A stretch of DNA of 7,859 nt from Bacteroidota bacterium (GTDB lineage: Bacteria; Bacteroidota; Bacteroidia; Bacteroidales; P3). Shown here one piece after another: positions 1 to 5,858 of this stretch (positions within the stretch are counted from its first letter, which is position 1; the number at the start of each line of letters is the position of its first letter). Position numbers and translations under genes: made by a program. Where the stretch lies: the NCBI GenBank assembly GCA_030540495.1, contig JAUNWC010000061.1, positions 1 through 7,859 of the forward strand, written 5' to 3'. A model generated the notes under the pieces. It made no database searches. It was not told where the DNA came from and saw nothing but the letters and a program-made list of their open reading frames with translations.

Positions 1-1220
1 GCAAAGAAATCTAAAACGGTAGCATCTTTATTGGCATGTAATTCCAACAGCGAAGAAATAAGCATATTTGGTTTTGGATAATCAAAATACTCTCCGCCCA
101 AAATATTAATTAACTTTTGCCGCCACATAGAAGTATCTCCAAAACCAGATAATACATTTGTAGGTAACTCTCCTACTTTTTCTTTTTTCATATAAGGTAA
201 TCCTGTAGAGGTAAAATGTATTTCTATAACCTTTTGTTCTCTATTATCAATAACTTCTTTGCCCGCAAAAAAATCTTTTACCATATTTGGATTTGCAAAA
301 CAACTTCTTAGTTGAATATCGCTCTGTAAAATACCATCTTTAAAAATCATTCCTTCAGGAGTTAGTATTTCTATCTTCTCGCTATCTCCTCCTACACACC
401 CTTCAAACTTTATATTTTCTTTTCCATAAATTTTTAATCCTTTGGGAAAGTCTAAAACAGAGATGTTATTACCATTTTTTGTTATTCTACTATCAATAAA
501 ATCTTGTTCAGTTTTCCTTAATGCAAATTTAAAAGCGGAGGTCTTTTTATATGCCAAAACATATTCCACTCCGCTTTTATACATTCCCAGATTTGCTCCA
601 AGAACTTTTATATTTGTATCATCAAATTCTTCAAATTCATATTTTTTACCAGAAGACAACCATGTAAAATTACAAATGAAATTACCCCCCCCTAATACAC
701 TGTCGCACAATAGTTTAAGTTGTGCTTGTTCGTTATCGTCTATGGAAATAAAGATTACTCCTTTGTCTGAAAGTAGGCGTTTGGCAAGTTTTAAGCGTTT
801 GCTCATAAAAGAAAGCCATTTGCTATGCTTGTATTCGTCTTCCTTATCCACAAAAGAGTCGTTGTATTTGAAGTCTTTGTTGCCTGTGTTATAAGGTGGG
901 TCTATGTAGATAACATCTATTTTGCCCTCGTGGGTATAGCAAAGAGTGGTTAGGGCATGGAGGTTGTCGCCCTCTATTATTATATGGTTGGGGTATTTCT
1001 CCGCTTCGGTGTCGTTAAGTATGCGTTTTTCTTTTACCTCTTCTATTATGGGAAGTTTCTCTTTTAAGACTTGCTCTACTTCTTCGGGCTTATCTTCCCA
1101 TACTAAGCCATATTTCTTTTGCTCGTTGATTAGTTGCAAAAGTTGGCTTTTGTCCTCCGGACTTACCTGCCCCAAAGAATTTACAAGGTCTATCAAATGC
1201 TGTCTATTTATTTTTGCCAT
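1..1220 (-). CDS. Type III-like site-specific DNA adenine methyltransferase (Mod), C-terminus cut by window edge
   Basis: The minus frame is open for 406 codons from ATG 1220-1218 to the window edge. The protein is read as an N6-adenine (beta-class) methyltransferase of the type III Mod kind. Visible landmarks in order: a short helical N-terminus (1-60), IIEGDNLHAL (81-90), catalytic motif IV DPPYNTG (D107-Y110) directly followed by NKDFKYN, the helical KWLSFMSKRLKLAKRLL stretch (134-150) and GVIFISIDDNEQAQL (154-168). A long variable region (about 180-390) is the likely target-recognition domain. Last comes TVLDFFA (400-406), the start of SAM-binding motif I, whose usual GSG continuation lies outside the window. 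Motif IV before motif I is the beta-class order. An in-frame TAG at 1250-1248 with no intervening ATG supports the start. A G8 tract encodes G177-G179 and is in frame here, so the gene reads ON. A partner Res helicase-nuclease would be expected to the left but cannot be seen; a solitary methyltransferase is possible. Confidence 0.93.
   Translation of the reverse strand, partial: MAKINRQHLIDLVNSLGQVSPEDKSQLLQLINEQKKYGLVWEDKPEEVEQVLKEKLPIIEEVKEKRILNDTEAEKYPNHIIIEGDNLHALTTLCYTHEGKIDVIYIDPPYNTGNKDFKYNDSFVDKEDEYKHSKWLSFMSKRLKLAKRLLSDKGVIFISIDDNEQAQLKLLCDSVLGGGNFICNFTWLSSGKKYEFEEFDDTNIKVLGANLGMYKSGVEYVLAYKKTSAFKFALRKTEQDFIDSRITKNGNNISVLDFPKGLKIYGKENIKFEGCVGGDSEKIEILTPEGMIFKDGILQSDIQLRSCFANPNMVKDFFAGKEVIDNREQKVIEIHFTSTGLPYMKKEKVGELPTNVLSGFGDTSMWRQKLINILGGEYFDYPKPNMLISSLLELHANKDATVLDFF
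685..692 (-). repeat. G8 homopolymer inside the methyltransferase gene, candidate phase-variation tract
   Basis: The plus strand has eight consecutive C, which are G8 in the coding strand, at codons 177-179 of the methyltransferase (GGG GGG GGT, then AAT). I saw no other G or C run of six or more in this AT-rich window. Working through the frames by hand, one extra G gives GGG GGG GGG TAA, an immediate stop after residue 179. One fewer G gives a TAA after residue 203. Either product keeps DPPY but loses the recognition region and SAM-binding motif I. Length changes of three keep the frame. The tract lies in a loop-like stretch (LGGGNF) just after a conserved block, where glycine number should matter little. 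Confidence 0.8.
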
Positions 1221-1224
1221 ACTG

Positions 1225-1232
1225 CAAAGATA
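1225..1232 (-). promoter_or_regulatory. Bacteroidota -7 box (TATCTTTG) for the methyltransferase gene
   Basis: Read on the minus strand, TATCTTTG matches the Bacteroidota -7 consensus TAnnTTTG exactly. Only four bases (CAGT) separate it from the ATG at 1220. With the usual distance from this box to the transcription start, the mRNA would begin at or within a base or two of the ATG, so it would be leaderless or nearly so. I see no clear -33 TTTG at the expected spacing, which lowers confidence. Confidence 0.55.
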
Positions 1233-1277
1233 AGAATTTGTTGAAATCTAAGATTTTTTTTACAGAAAAAAGTTAAC

Positions 1278-1381
1278 ATAGGTTATAATATAGGTTATAG
1301 CATAAGTTATGATATACGCTTAAGCCTCTTATAAAAGGAGGCTAAGCCTCCAACCTATTATAACCTATTATAACTTATAAT
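1278..1381. repeat. Divergent intergenic repeat array: short tandem units in inverted orientation
   Basis: The left arm (1278-1313) holds three 12-nt units, ATAGGTTATAAT, ATAGGTTATAGC and ATAAGTTATGAT. The right arm (1352-1381) holds three 10-nt units in the opposite orientation, AACCTATTAT twice and then AACTTATAAT. Left unit 1278-1289 is perfectly complementary to 1357-1368 (12 bp). The arms flank a G+C-rich palindrome. The array lies between two divergent genes and upstream of both -7 boxes, so it could hold operator sites for a shared regulator or form a structured DNA or RNA element. No protein family can be named from the sequence. Nothing else is evident in the 219-base gap apart from the promoters. 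Confidence 0.7.
1321..1351. repeat. G+C-rich palindrome with an overlapping alternative hairpin
   Basis: GGAGGCTAAGCCTCC (1337-1351) is a near-perfect palindrome that can form GGAGGC/GCCTCC with a TAA loop. The upstream octamer TAAGCCTC (1321-1328) is repeated exactly at 1343-1350. Thus AGCCTC at 1323-1328 can also pair with GAGGCT at 1338-1343. The two hairpins share the central GAGGC strand and exclude each other. No T-run follows directly, so it does not look like an ordinary terminator, and it lies upstream of both predicted start sites. Confidence 0.6.
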
Positions 1382-1412
1382 TTTTTTTATAATAAAAGAA
1401 AAAGTTTTGCGT

Positions 1413-1420
1413 TATCTTTG
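1413..1420 (+). promoter_or_regulatory. Bacteroidota -7 box (TATCTTTG) for the sprE operon
   Basis: TATCTTTG fits the TAnnTTTG consensus and lies 19 bases upstream of the TTG start at 1440. The predicted transcription start is near 1424-1427, giving a leader of about 12-16 nt. The upstream -33 region is a run of T and A without a clean TTTG. It is the only good promoter candidate for the four-gene unit ending at 5693. Confidence 0.6.
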
Positions 1421-1427
1421 GGTAAAA

Positions 1428-1439
1428 ATGTTAGAATAG
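1428..1439 (+). other. Three-codon upstream ORF abutting the sprE start
   Basis: ATG TTA GAA TAG is in the same frame as sprE, and its stop codon touches the TTG start at 1440. It would occupy most of the very short predicted leader. A ribosome terminating here could reinitiate on the adjacent TTG, or the ATG may be chance. I see no conservation information, so a function is only a possibility. Confidence 0.25.
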
Positions 1440-4181
1440 TTGAAAAAAAATATAAGATATATTGCCTTTTTGAGCCTTGTGATTTTGTTTCTGTCTTGCT
1501 CCACTCACAAAGATAAGTGGGCAAATAGGAAATATCATTCCATTACTGCCCACTATAATGCACTTTGGAATGGGCAAGAGGCTCTGAAAGAAGGCAAAAG
1601 AAGCATAGACCAAGCCTGGAAAGACGATTACACAAGAATACTACCCATATACATCAACGGCACAAATGAGCAAGCCGTTGCCATAAAAGGCAATACAGAC
1701 AGAGCAATAGAAAAGGGAGGTAAGGTAATAAAGACACATTCTATGCGTTTTTCGGGCATAGAAAAAAATCCTCAAATAGATGATGCTTATTTGCTTATAG
1801 GCAAGGCTTGTTATTATGCCCACGACTACAAAGCGGCCGAGGCTTCTTTTCAATACATTATAGCCAATTGGAAAAACAGACAGGAAATCTATCAGCCAAT
1901 GCTTTGGCTATCGCTAACCTATTGCAAACAAAAGAAACATGCCGAAGCAGAAATTGTTCTTAAACAAGTACTCAAAGCCATAGAAGAAGGCAAAGCACCA
2001 AAGAAACTAAAAAAGATGCTCTATCTTGTTTGGGCAGAAAACGATATAGCACAGGGGAAAACTCTTTCGGCTTTGCAACATCTACAACTAAGGAAAAAAA
2101 ATATCTTTGAAAGAAAACTCAACACAAGAACCAAATTTATAGAAGGGCAAATTTATATGAACAATTTGCAATATGCTCAGGCCAGCAAATGTTTTAGATA
2201 CACAGCAAGGCACGCCTCAGATTATTCCATGCAATTTGTTTCTCAGTTGAATATAGCCCTATGTTTTGACCCAGCCAAGAAAAACAGCATCTCCATAATA
2301 GAAGATTTGGAAAAAATGCTTGACGACAATAAAAACGAAGAGTACTTGGACCAAATATACTATGCTATTGGAGAAGTATATTATAGAAACAAAAGTTATA
2401 CAATAGCCTGCAAAAAATGGGAAGAAAGCGTAAAGTATTCCAAAACCAATAAGGTTCAAAAAATGGCTTCTGCCCTTAGGGCTGCCAATATATATTACGA
2501 TACTTTGCAAAACTATGTTAAGGCACAACTCTATTATGACACGGCTCTGAGCCTTATGGACAAAGATTATCCACACAGAAATATTATTCTTTCTCGTCAG
2601 AGGGTATTGACTTCTTTGGTAGAAAATCTTAATATCATAGAGCGTTGGGATAGTCTTTTGGCTCTAAGTGAATTGAGCAAAGAAGAGTTGGACGCAAAAA
2701 TAGAAAAATGGATAACTGATTATAAGATAGAGAAAAAACGCAAAGAAGAAGAGGCTAAGATACAACAAGCAATTTTGGCACGCAATGCCTCTATGTCCAA
2801 TTATAATCAAATGAATAGAAACGCAAGTAATTTCTATTTCAACAACCCTACTACCGTTCAGAGTGGCAAAATAGAATTTCAACGAAAATGGGGCGACAGA
2901 GCATTGGAGGACAATTGGCGACTAATGGCAAAACAAGAGATAGGTTTTGAGGAGGATAGCCTGTCGGAAAATTTGGAGCAAGACTCTGTTAGCATAGTAG
3001 AGAACAGCAAAATACAAAATACTGGCTACACTCCTGATATGAAAGAGTATTATACAAAGGATATTCCTTTTTCTCAGAGTGCTAAGGACTCAGCCAATGC
3101 AGAAATAGCCGATGCTCTTTTGGAAGCGGGATATATATTTTTTCAGGGAGTGGATAACATGGCAAGGTCAATAGAAACGTTTATAGATTTGCTCACTCGC
3201 TATCCTCAACACAGAAACGTTTTGCCTGCTTGTTATCATTTATATAGACTCTATGACCAAAGGGGAGATTATCCTAATAGCAATTTTTATAAAAACAAAA
3301 TACTCTCTGAATTCCCAGAAAGTGAGTATGCTGAGATGATAAAGAACCCAGATTACTTAAAAGATATACAAAACAACAATACTCTTGCCGAAAGGCTTTA
3401 TAGGGAGGTTTATCAAAGTTATAGCCAAAACGAATACCTTGCCACCATAGAAAAAGGCGACAATGCAATAGATTCTTTGAAAGCAGGAGAATATATTCCG
3501 AGATTAAAGTTTTTGGTTGCTCTTTCCAAAGGAAAATTATATGGAATAGATTCTTTGGCTGATAATCTAAATATGATTATATACAACCACCCTAACAGCG
3601 AAGTAACTCCTATAATAGAAAGGCAATTAAGATTTTTATCAGAGGAATATAATGTAAAGGATTTTGATATAAAATACGATAGTACTAAGGCATCTAATAA
3701 ACAAGAAAATCAAATAGATATTACTCAAACATTGCCAAACGACAGTACAGAAGTAACCAACGCTGTAAATAGAGACGATATCTTGGACGCAGAGTCTTTG
3801 GTTTATAGGAGCAAGGATATGCAACACTATTATTTGATATTCTTTGATGATAGCAAAATAGATATGGCTTATATGGAAAAAATCATAAAGGATTTTAACA
3901 CCAAAGACTATTCTGAGGCAAATCTTCAAACCACCTCCCAACTTTTTACACTTTCAGACCAAATGATTATAGTGCGCAAATTCAAAAACAGGCAGGAGGC
4001 TTTGGCTTATTATGATAGTATACAAGAGGATGAAGAGTTTAGCAAACTTTCCTCATCATATTATAGGCATTGTGTTATTTCTTTGCAAAACTACTCTACC
4101 CTATATAACAGAAGAAACATAGAGGCTTATTTGAAGTATTTTAGGCTTATGTATTTGAAAGACAGAGAAACCATTGAATAA
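1440..4181 (+). CDS. sprE: SprE/PorW-type TPR lipoprotein of the type IX secretion system
   Basis: This is a 913-residue lipoprotein resembling gliding-motility protein SprE (PorW in Porphyromonas), an outer-membrane-associated component needed for type IX secretion. Residues 1-19 form a lipoprotein signal (KKNIR, hydrophobic core, FLS then Cys20); CSTHKDK after the cysteine lacks an acidic surface-export signal. A family-typical N-terminal block follows (KWANRKYHSITAHYNALWNG, DDYTRILPIY, DRAIEKGGKVIKTHSM, DDAYLLIGKACYY). TPR-like helical pairs occupy about 95-420. Then come a charged KKRKEEEAKIQQ helix (about 430-445), an Asn-rich linker, the WGDRALEDNWR motif near 483-493, a second helical-repeat region (about 555-740) and a C-terminal domain (about 795-910). 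The length is similar to or slightly above known SprE proteins. The start is TTG: the ATG 12 bases upstream runs into TAG at 1437, and a later start would destroy the signal peptide. An A8 run follows the start codon. It is the first gene of a four-gene unit. Family assignment is from recognition of these motifs. Confidence 0.88.
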   Translation: MKKNIRYIAFLSLVILFLSCSTHKDKWANRKYHSITAHYNALWNGQEALKEGKRSIDQAWKDDYTRILPIYINGTNEQAVAIKGNTDRAIEKGGKVIKTHSMRFSGIEKNPQIDDAYLLIGKACYYAHDYKAAEASFQYIIANWKNRQEIYQPMLWLSLTYCKQKKHAEAEIVLKQVLKAIEEGKAPKKLKKMLYLVWAENDIAQGKTLSALQHLQLRKKNIFERKLNTRTKFIEGQIYMNNLQYAQASKCFRYTARHASDYSMQFVSQLNIALCFDPAKKNSISIIEDLEKMLDDNKNEEYLDQIYYAIGEVYYRNKSYTIACKKWEESVKYSKTNKVQKMASALRAANIYYDTLQNYVKAQLYYDTALSLMDKDYPHRNIILSRQRVLTSLVENLNIIERWDSLLALSELSKEELDAKIEKWITDYKIEKKRKEEEAKIQQAILARNASMSNYNQMNRNASNFYFNNPTTVQSGKIEFQRKWGDRALEDNWRLMAKQEIGFEEDSLSENLEQDSVSIVENSKIQNTGYTPDMKEYYTKDIPFSQSAKDSANAEIADALLEAGYIFFQGVDNMARSIETFIDLLTRYPQHRNVLPACYHLYRLYDQRGDYPNSNFYKNKILSEFPESEYAEMIKNPDYLKDIQNNNTLAERLYREVYQSYSQNEYLATIEKGDNAIDSLKAGEYIPRLKFLVALSKGKLYGIDSLADNLNMIIYNHPNSEVTPIIERQLRFLSEEYNVKDFDIKYDSTKASNKQENQIDITQTLPNDSTEVTNAVNRDDILDAESLVYRSKDMQHYYLIFFDDSKIDMAYMEKIIKDFNTKDYSEANLQTTSQLFTLSDQMIIVRKFKNRQEALAYYDSIQEDEEFSKLSSSYYRHCVISLQNYSTLYNRRNIEAYLKYFRLMYLKDRETIE

Positions 4182-4196
4182 AAAAAAGAAAAAACT

Positions 4197-4598
4197 ATGA
4201 AAAAACATCCGTTAATATCCTATTTGCTAAAAATTACATATCTTTCTTTGATATTGTGTTTTGTGGTATTGTTCTCTCTTTTGGTTGTGCCAAAGGAATA
4301 TATTTCACTAAATACTCCTTATTATATACTAATGTTTTTTGTAGTTACATATATTTCTTATGCTTTTATGTACTATGCTCCCAAAAAATTTAATCTAAAA
4401 TTTGAACAAGCCTTTCTTATAACCAAATTTATAAAAATGTTAGTATATATTTTGGTTTTAGTTGTCGTAATTTTTGCACATATAGAAAAAAATATTAAAT
4501 TTGCAATCTGTTATATGGTATTATATCTAATATATCAAATATTTGATACCATATCAATGAAAAAACTTGTAAAACAAAAAAACATGGATAAGAAATGA
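4197..4598 (+). CDS. Unrecognised small four-helix membrane protein
   Basis: This 133-residue inner-membrane protein has four hydrophobic segments, at about residues 9-31, 42-61, 77-95 and 100-117. Its basic N-terminus (MKKH) and Lys-rich tail (MKKLVKQKNMDKK) suggest both ends face the cytoplasm. The ATG is 15 bases after the sprE stop, and its own TGA overlaps the next gene's ATG by four bases, so it is co-transcribed with both and probably translationally coupled to the lipoprotein. I do not recognise a family with certainty. Size and topology recall the AtpI-like or DUF-type membrane proteins found near ATP synthase genes in some Bacteroidota, but no atp gene is in this window, so that is a weak guess. 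There are no charged residues within the helices suggesting an ion path, and no catalytic motif. Confidence 0.85.
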   Translation: MKKHPLISYLLKITYLSLILCFVVLFSLLVVPKEYISLNTPYYILMFFVVTYISYAFMYYAPKKFNLKFEQAFLITKFIKMLVYILVLVVVIFAHIEKNIKFAICYMVLYLIYQIFDTISMKKLVKQKNMDKK

Positions 4599-5011
4599 AA
4601 GTAAGTAAAGTTTTGGGTACTATATGTTTGGGGCTGTTTGTTTTGGTAATGTCCTCTTGTGAAAAAGACTTGGAGCAAGACACAGATATACTTGCAGGCA
4701 AATGGAGAAATGCAAAAACGTTAAACGATGCTACTCTTTTGGAAGAGCAGCCCTGGAAGGCAAAAGACTATGTGGAGTATGCTCCTTATAACAGCGTTAG
4801 AGCAAAACGTATAGTAACAGAATATACCTACACAAGCCAAGAAGAGTATGGATATGAGAAAAACGGAACCTATACCATTAAGAACGATACTCTTATAAGA
4901 ATAGACAACTCTGGCTCGGCAAGGTATTATAAAATCATAAGTATAGACAAAGAAAAATTTGTTTATGTAACTTCTATGAAAGATACTATTACTTATTTGA
5001 GATATAATTAG
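4595..5011 (+). CDS. Small lipoprotein, lipocalin-like fold suspected, possible surface-export signal
   Basis: This is a 138-residue predicted lipoprotein. The signal has basic residues K2 and K5, a hydrophobic core at 6-19 and lipobox MSSC with Cys22 as the lipidated residue. The mature N-terminus, C-EKDLEQD, has Lys at +3 and acids at +4 and +6. This resembles the Lys-acidic lipoprotein export signal described in Capnocytophaga, so the protein may be displayed on the outer face of the outer membrane. The DILAGKWR stretch (G35-K36-W37) and the later alternating pattern (GTYTIKNDTLIRI, YYKIISIDKEKFVYVT) suggest a small beta-barrel of the lipocalin-like kind common among Bacteroidota lipoproteins. 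Ligand and function are unknown. The start ATG overlaps the upstream stop (ATGA at 4595-4598), and the next gene begins 22 bases after the stop. Confidence 0.85.
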   Translation: MKVSKVLGTICLGLFVLVMSSCEKDLEQDTDILAGKWRNAKTLNDATLLEEQPWKAKDYVEYAPYNSVRAKRIVTEYTYTSQEEYGYEKNGTYTIKNDTLIRIDNSGSARYYKIISIDKEKFVYVTSMKDTITYLRYN

Positions 5012-5033
5012 CAAACAAATAAATACAAACGTC

Positions 5034-5693
5034 ATGGATAAAAATCAGATAAAAGAAACCATAGCCAAAAGAGCCGCTTTGGAATTAAAGGATGGCTATG
5101 TGGTAAACCTTGGCATAGGTATTCCGGGAATGATACCTAATTATTTGAAACCCGGTGTTAATGTTTTGATACAAGCAGAAAATGGTATGGTAGGCATGGG
5201 ACCTAGTCCAAAAGAAGGAGAACAAGACGGAGAATGGATAAACGCCGGTGGTGCTTATATTACTGCAATGAAAGGTGCCGCTACTTTTGACAGTGCTACT
5301 TCTTTTGGTATTATTAGAGGAGGTCATGTGGATGCTTCCATACTTGGAGCCTTACAGGTGGCAGAGAATGGAGATTTGGCAAATTGGATGATACCAGGCA
5401 AGAAAGTGCCAGGCATGGGCGGAGCAATGGACTTGTTGGAAGGTGCTAAGAAAATAATTCTAACAATGGAACACACAGCCAAAGGCTCTCCTAAGATATT
5501 AAAGAAATGTACTCTTCCTTTGACCGCTGCAGGCAAAGTAAATATGATAATAACCGAAATGGGAGTTATGGAAATAACACCTGAGGGCATAGTGCTAACA
5601 GAAATAAATCCAGAATTCACCGTAGAGCAAGTGCAAGAGGCAACAGAGGCTAAACTTATTATTTCTAAGGATTTGAAACCTATGTTACAATAG
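5034..5693 (+). CDS. 3-oxoacid / acyl CoA-transferase subunit B (family I), orphan
   Basis: This 219-residue cytoplasmic protein is the beta subunit of a family I CoA-transferase (ScoB/AtoA/CtfB type). The enzyme moves CoA between a short acyl-CoA and a carboxylic acid such as acetoacetate, butyrate or acetate. Diagnostic features are NLGIGIP (25-31), the catalytic ENG motif in QAENGMVGMG (Glu49 forms the glutamyl-CoA intermediate), GAATFDSATSF followed by IIRGGHVD (81-100), and GMGGAMDL (127-134). Length is normal for the family and no active-site residue is missing. The usual partner, subunit A, is normally encoded immediately beside it, but the upstream neighbour is a lipoprotein gene and a terminator follows. 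Subunit A must therefore be elsewhere or the pair has been split. The exact substrate pair cannot be told from this subunit. It is the last gene of the sprE unit. Confidence 0.95.
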   Translation: MDKNQIKETIAKRAALELKDGYVVNLGIGIPGMIPNYLKPGVNVLIQAENGMVGMGPSPKEGEQDGEWINAGGAYITAMKGAATFDSATSFGIIRGGHVDASILGALQVAENGDLANWMIPGKKVPGMGGAMDLLEGAKKIILTMEHTAKGSPKILKKCTLPLTAAGKVNMIITEMGVMEITPEGIVLTEINPEFTVEQVQEATEAKLIISKDLKPMLQ

Positions 5694-5733
5694 TAAAACA
5701 AACTGTTTTTTTTAATATTTTCATTTTGATTTG

Positions 5734-5770
5734 GAAGTTGGCAAAAAGCGTTTGCCAACTTCTTTTTTTT
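5734..5770 (+). terminator. Intrinsic terminator ending the sprE operon
   Basis: A perfect 12-bp stem, GAAGTTGGCAAA (5734-5745) with TTTGCCAACTTC (5751-5762), closes a five-base loop AAGCG and is followed by eight T (5763-5770). It lies 40 bases after the CoA-transferase stop and separates that unit from the peptidase gene. The complementary strand lacks an equally good U-run on the other side, so it acts mainly on plus-strand transcripts. Confidence 0.9.
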
Positions 5771-5795
5771 AGTACAAAAGAAGGAAAAAGTATTA

Positions 5796-5824
5796 TTTAA
5801 TGCTATAAAAAAATAGTAACTTTG
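5796..5824 (+). promoter_or_regulatory. Bacteroidota promoter for the peptidase gene
   Basis: TAACTTTG at 5817-5824 is a good -7 box (TAnnTTTG). A TTTA at 5796-5799, 17 bases upstream, is an imperfect -33 element. Transcription would start near 5829-5831, giving an A/T-rich leader of about 30 nt to the ATG at 5859 with no Shine-Dalgarno sequence. Its position just after a strong terminator supports an independent transcription unit. Confidence 0.65.
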
Positions 5825-5858
5825 CAAACGCTAATTTTTAAAAATTTTTTATATAAAG

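Noticed and set aside
685..692. G8 tract considered as a frameshift or pseudogene
   Set aside because: The same reading frame is open and family-like on both sides of the tract, so the gene is intact as sequenced.
442..1233. Two plus-strand open frames (442-894 and 946-1233) opposite the methyltransferase
   Set aside because: The minus frame gives an uninterrupted, family-typical protein across the same bases; the plus-strand translations are Ser/Leu-rich with no recognisable domain.
1337..1351. G+C-rich palindrome considered as an intrinsic terminator
   Set aside because: No T-run follows the stem on either strand, and both flanking genes start, rather than end, on its two sides.
1278..1381. 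Short repeats considered as a CRISPR array
   Set aside because: Units are only 10-12 nt, contiguous without spacers, and change orientation between arms.
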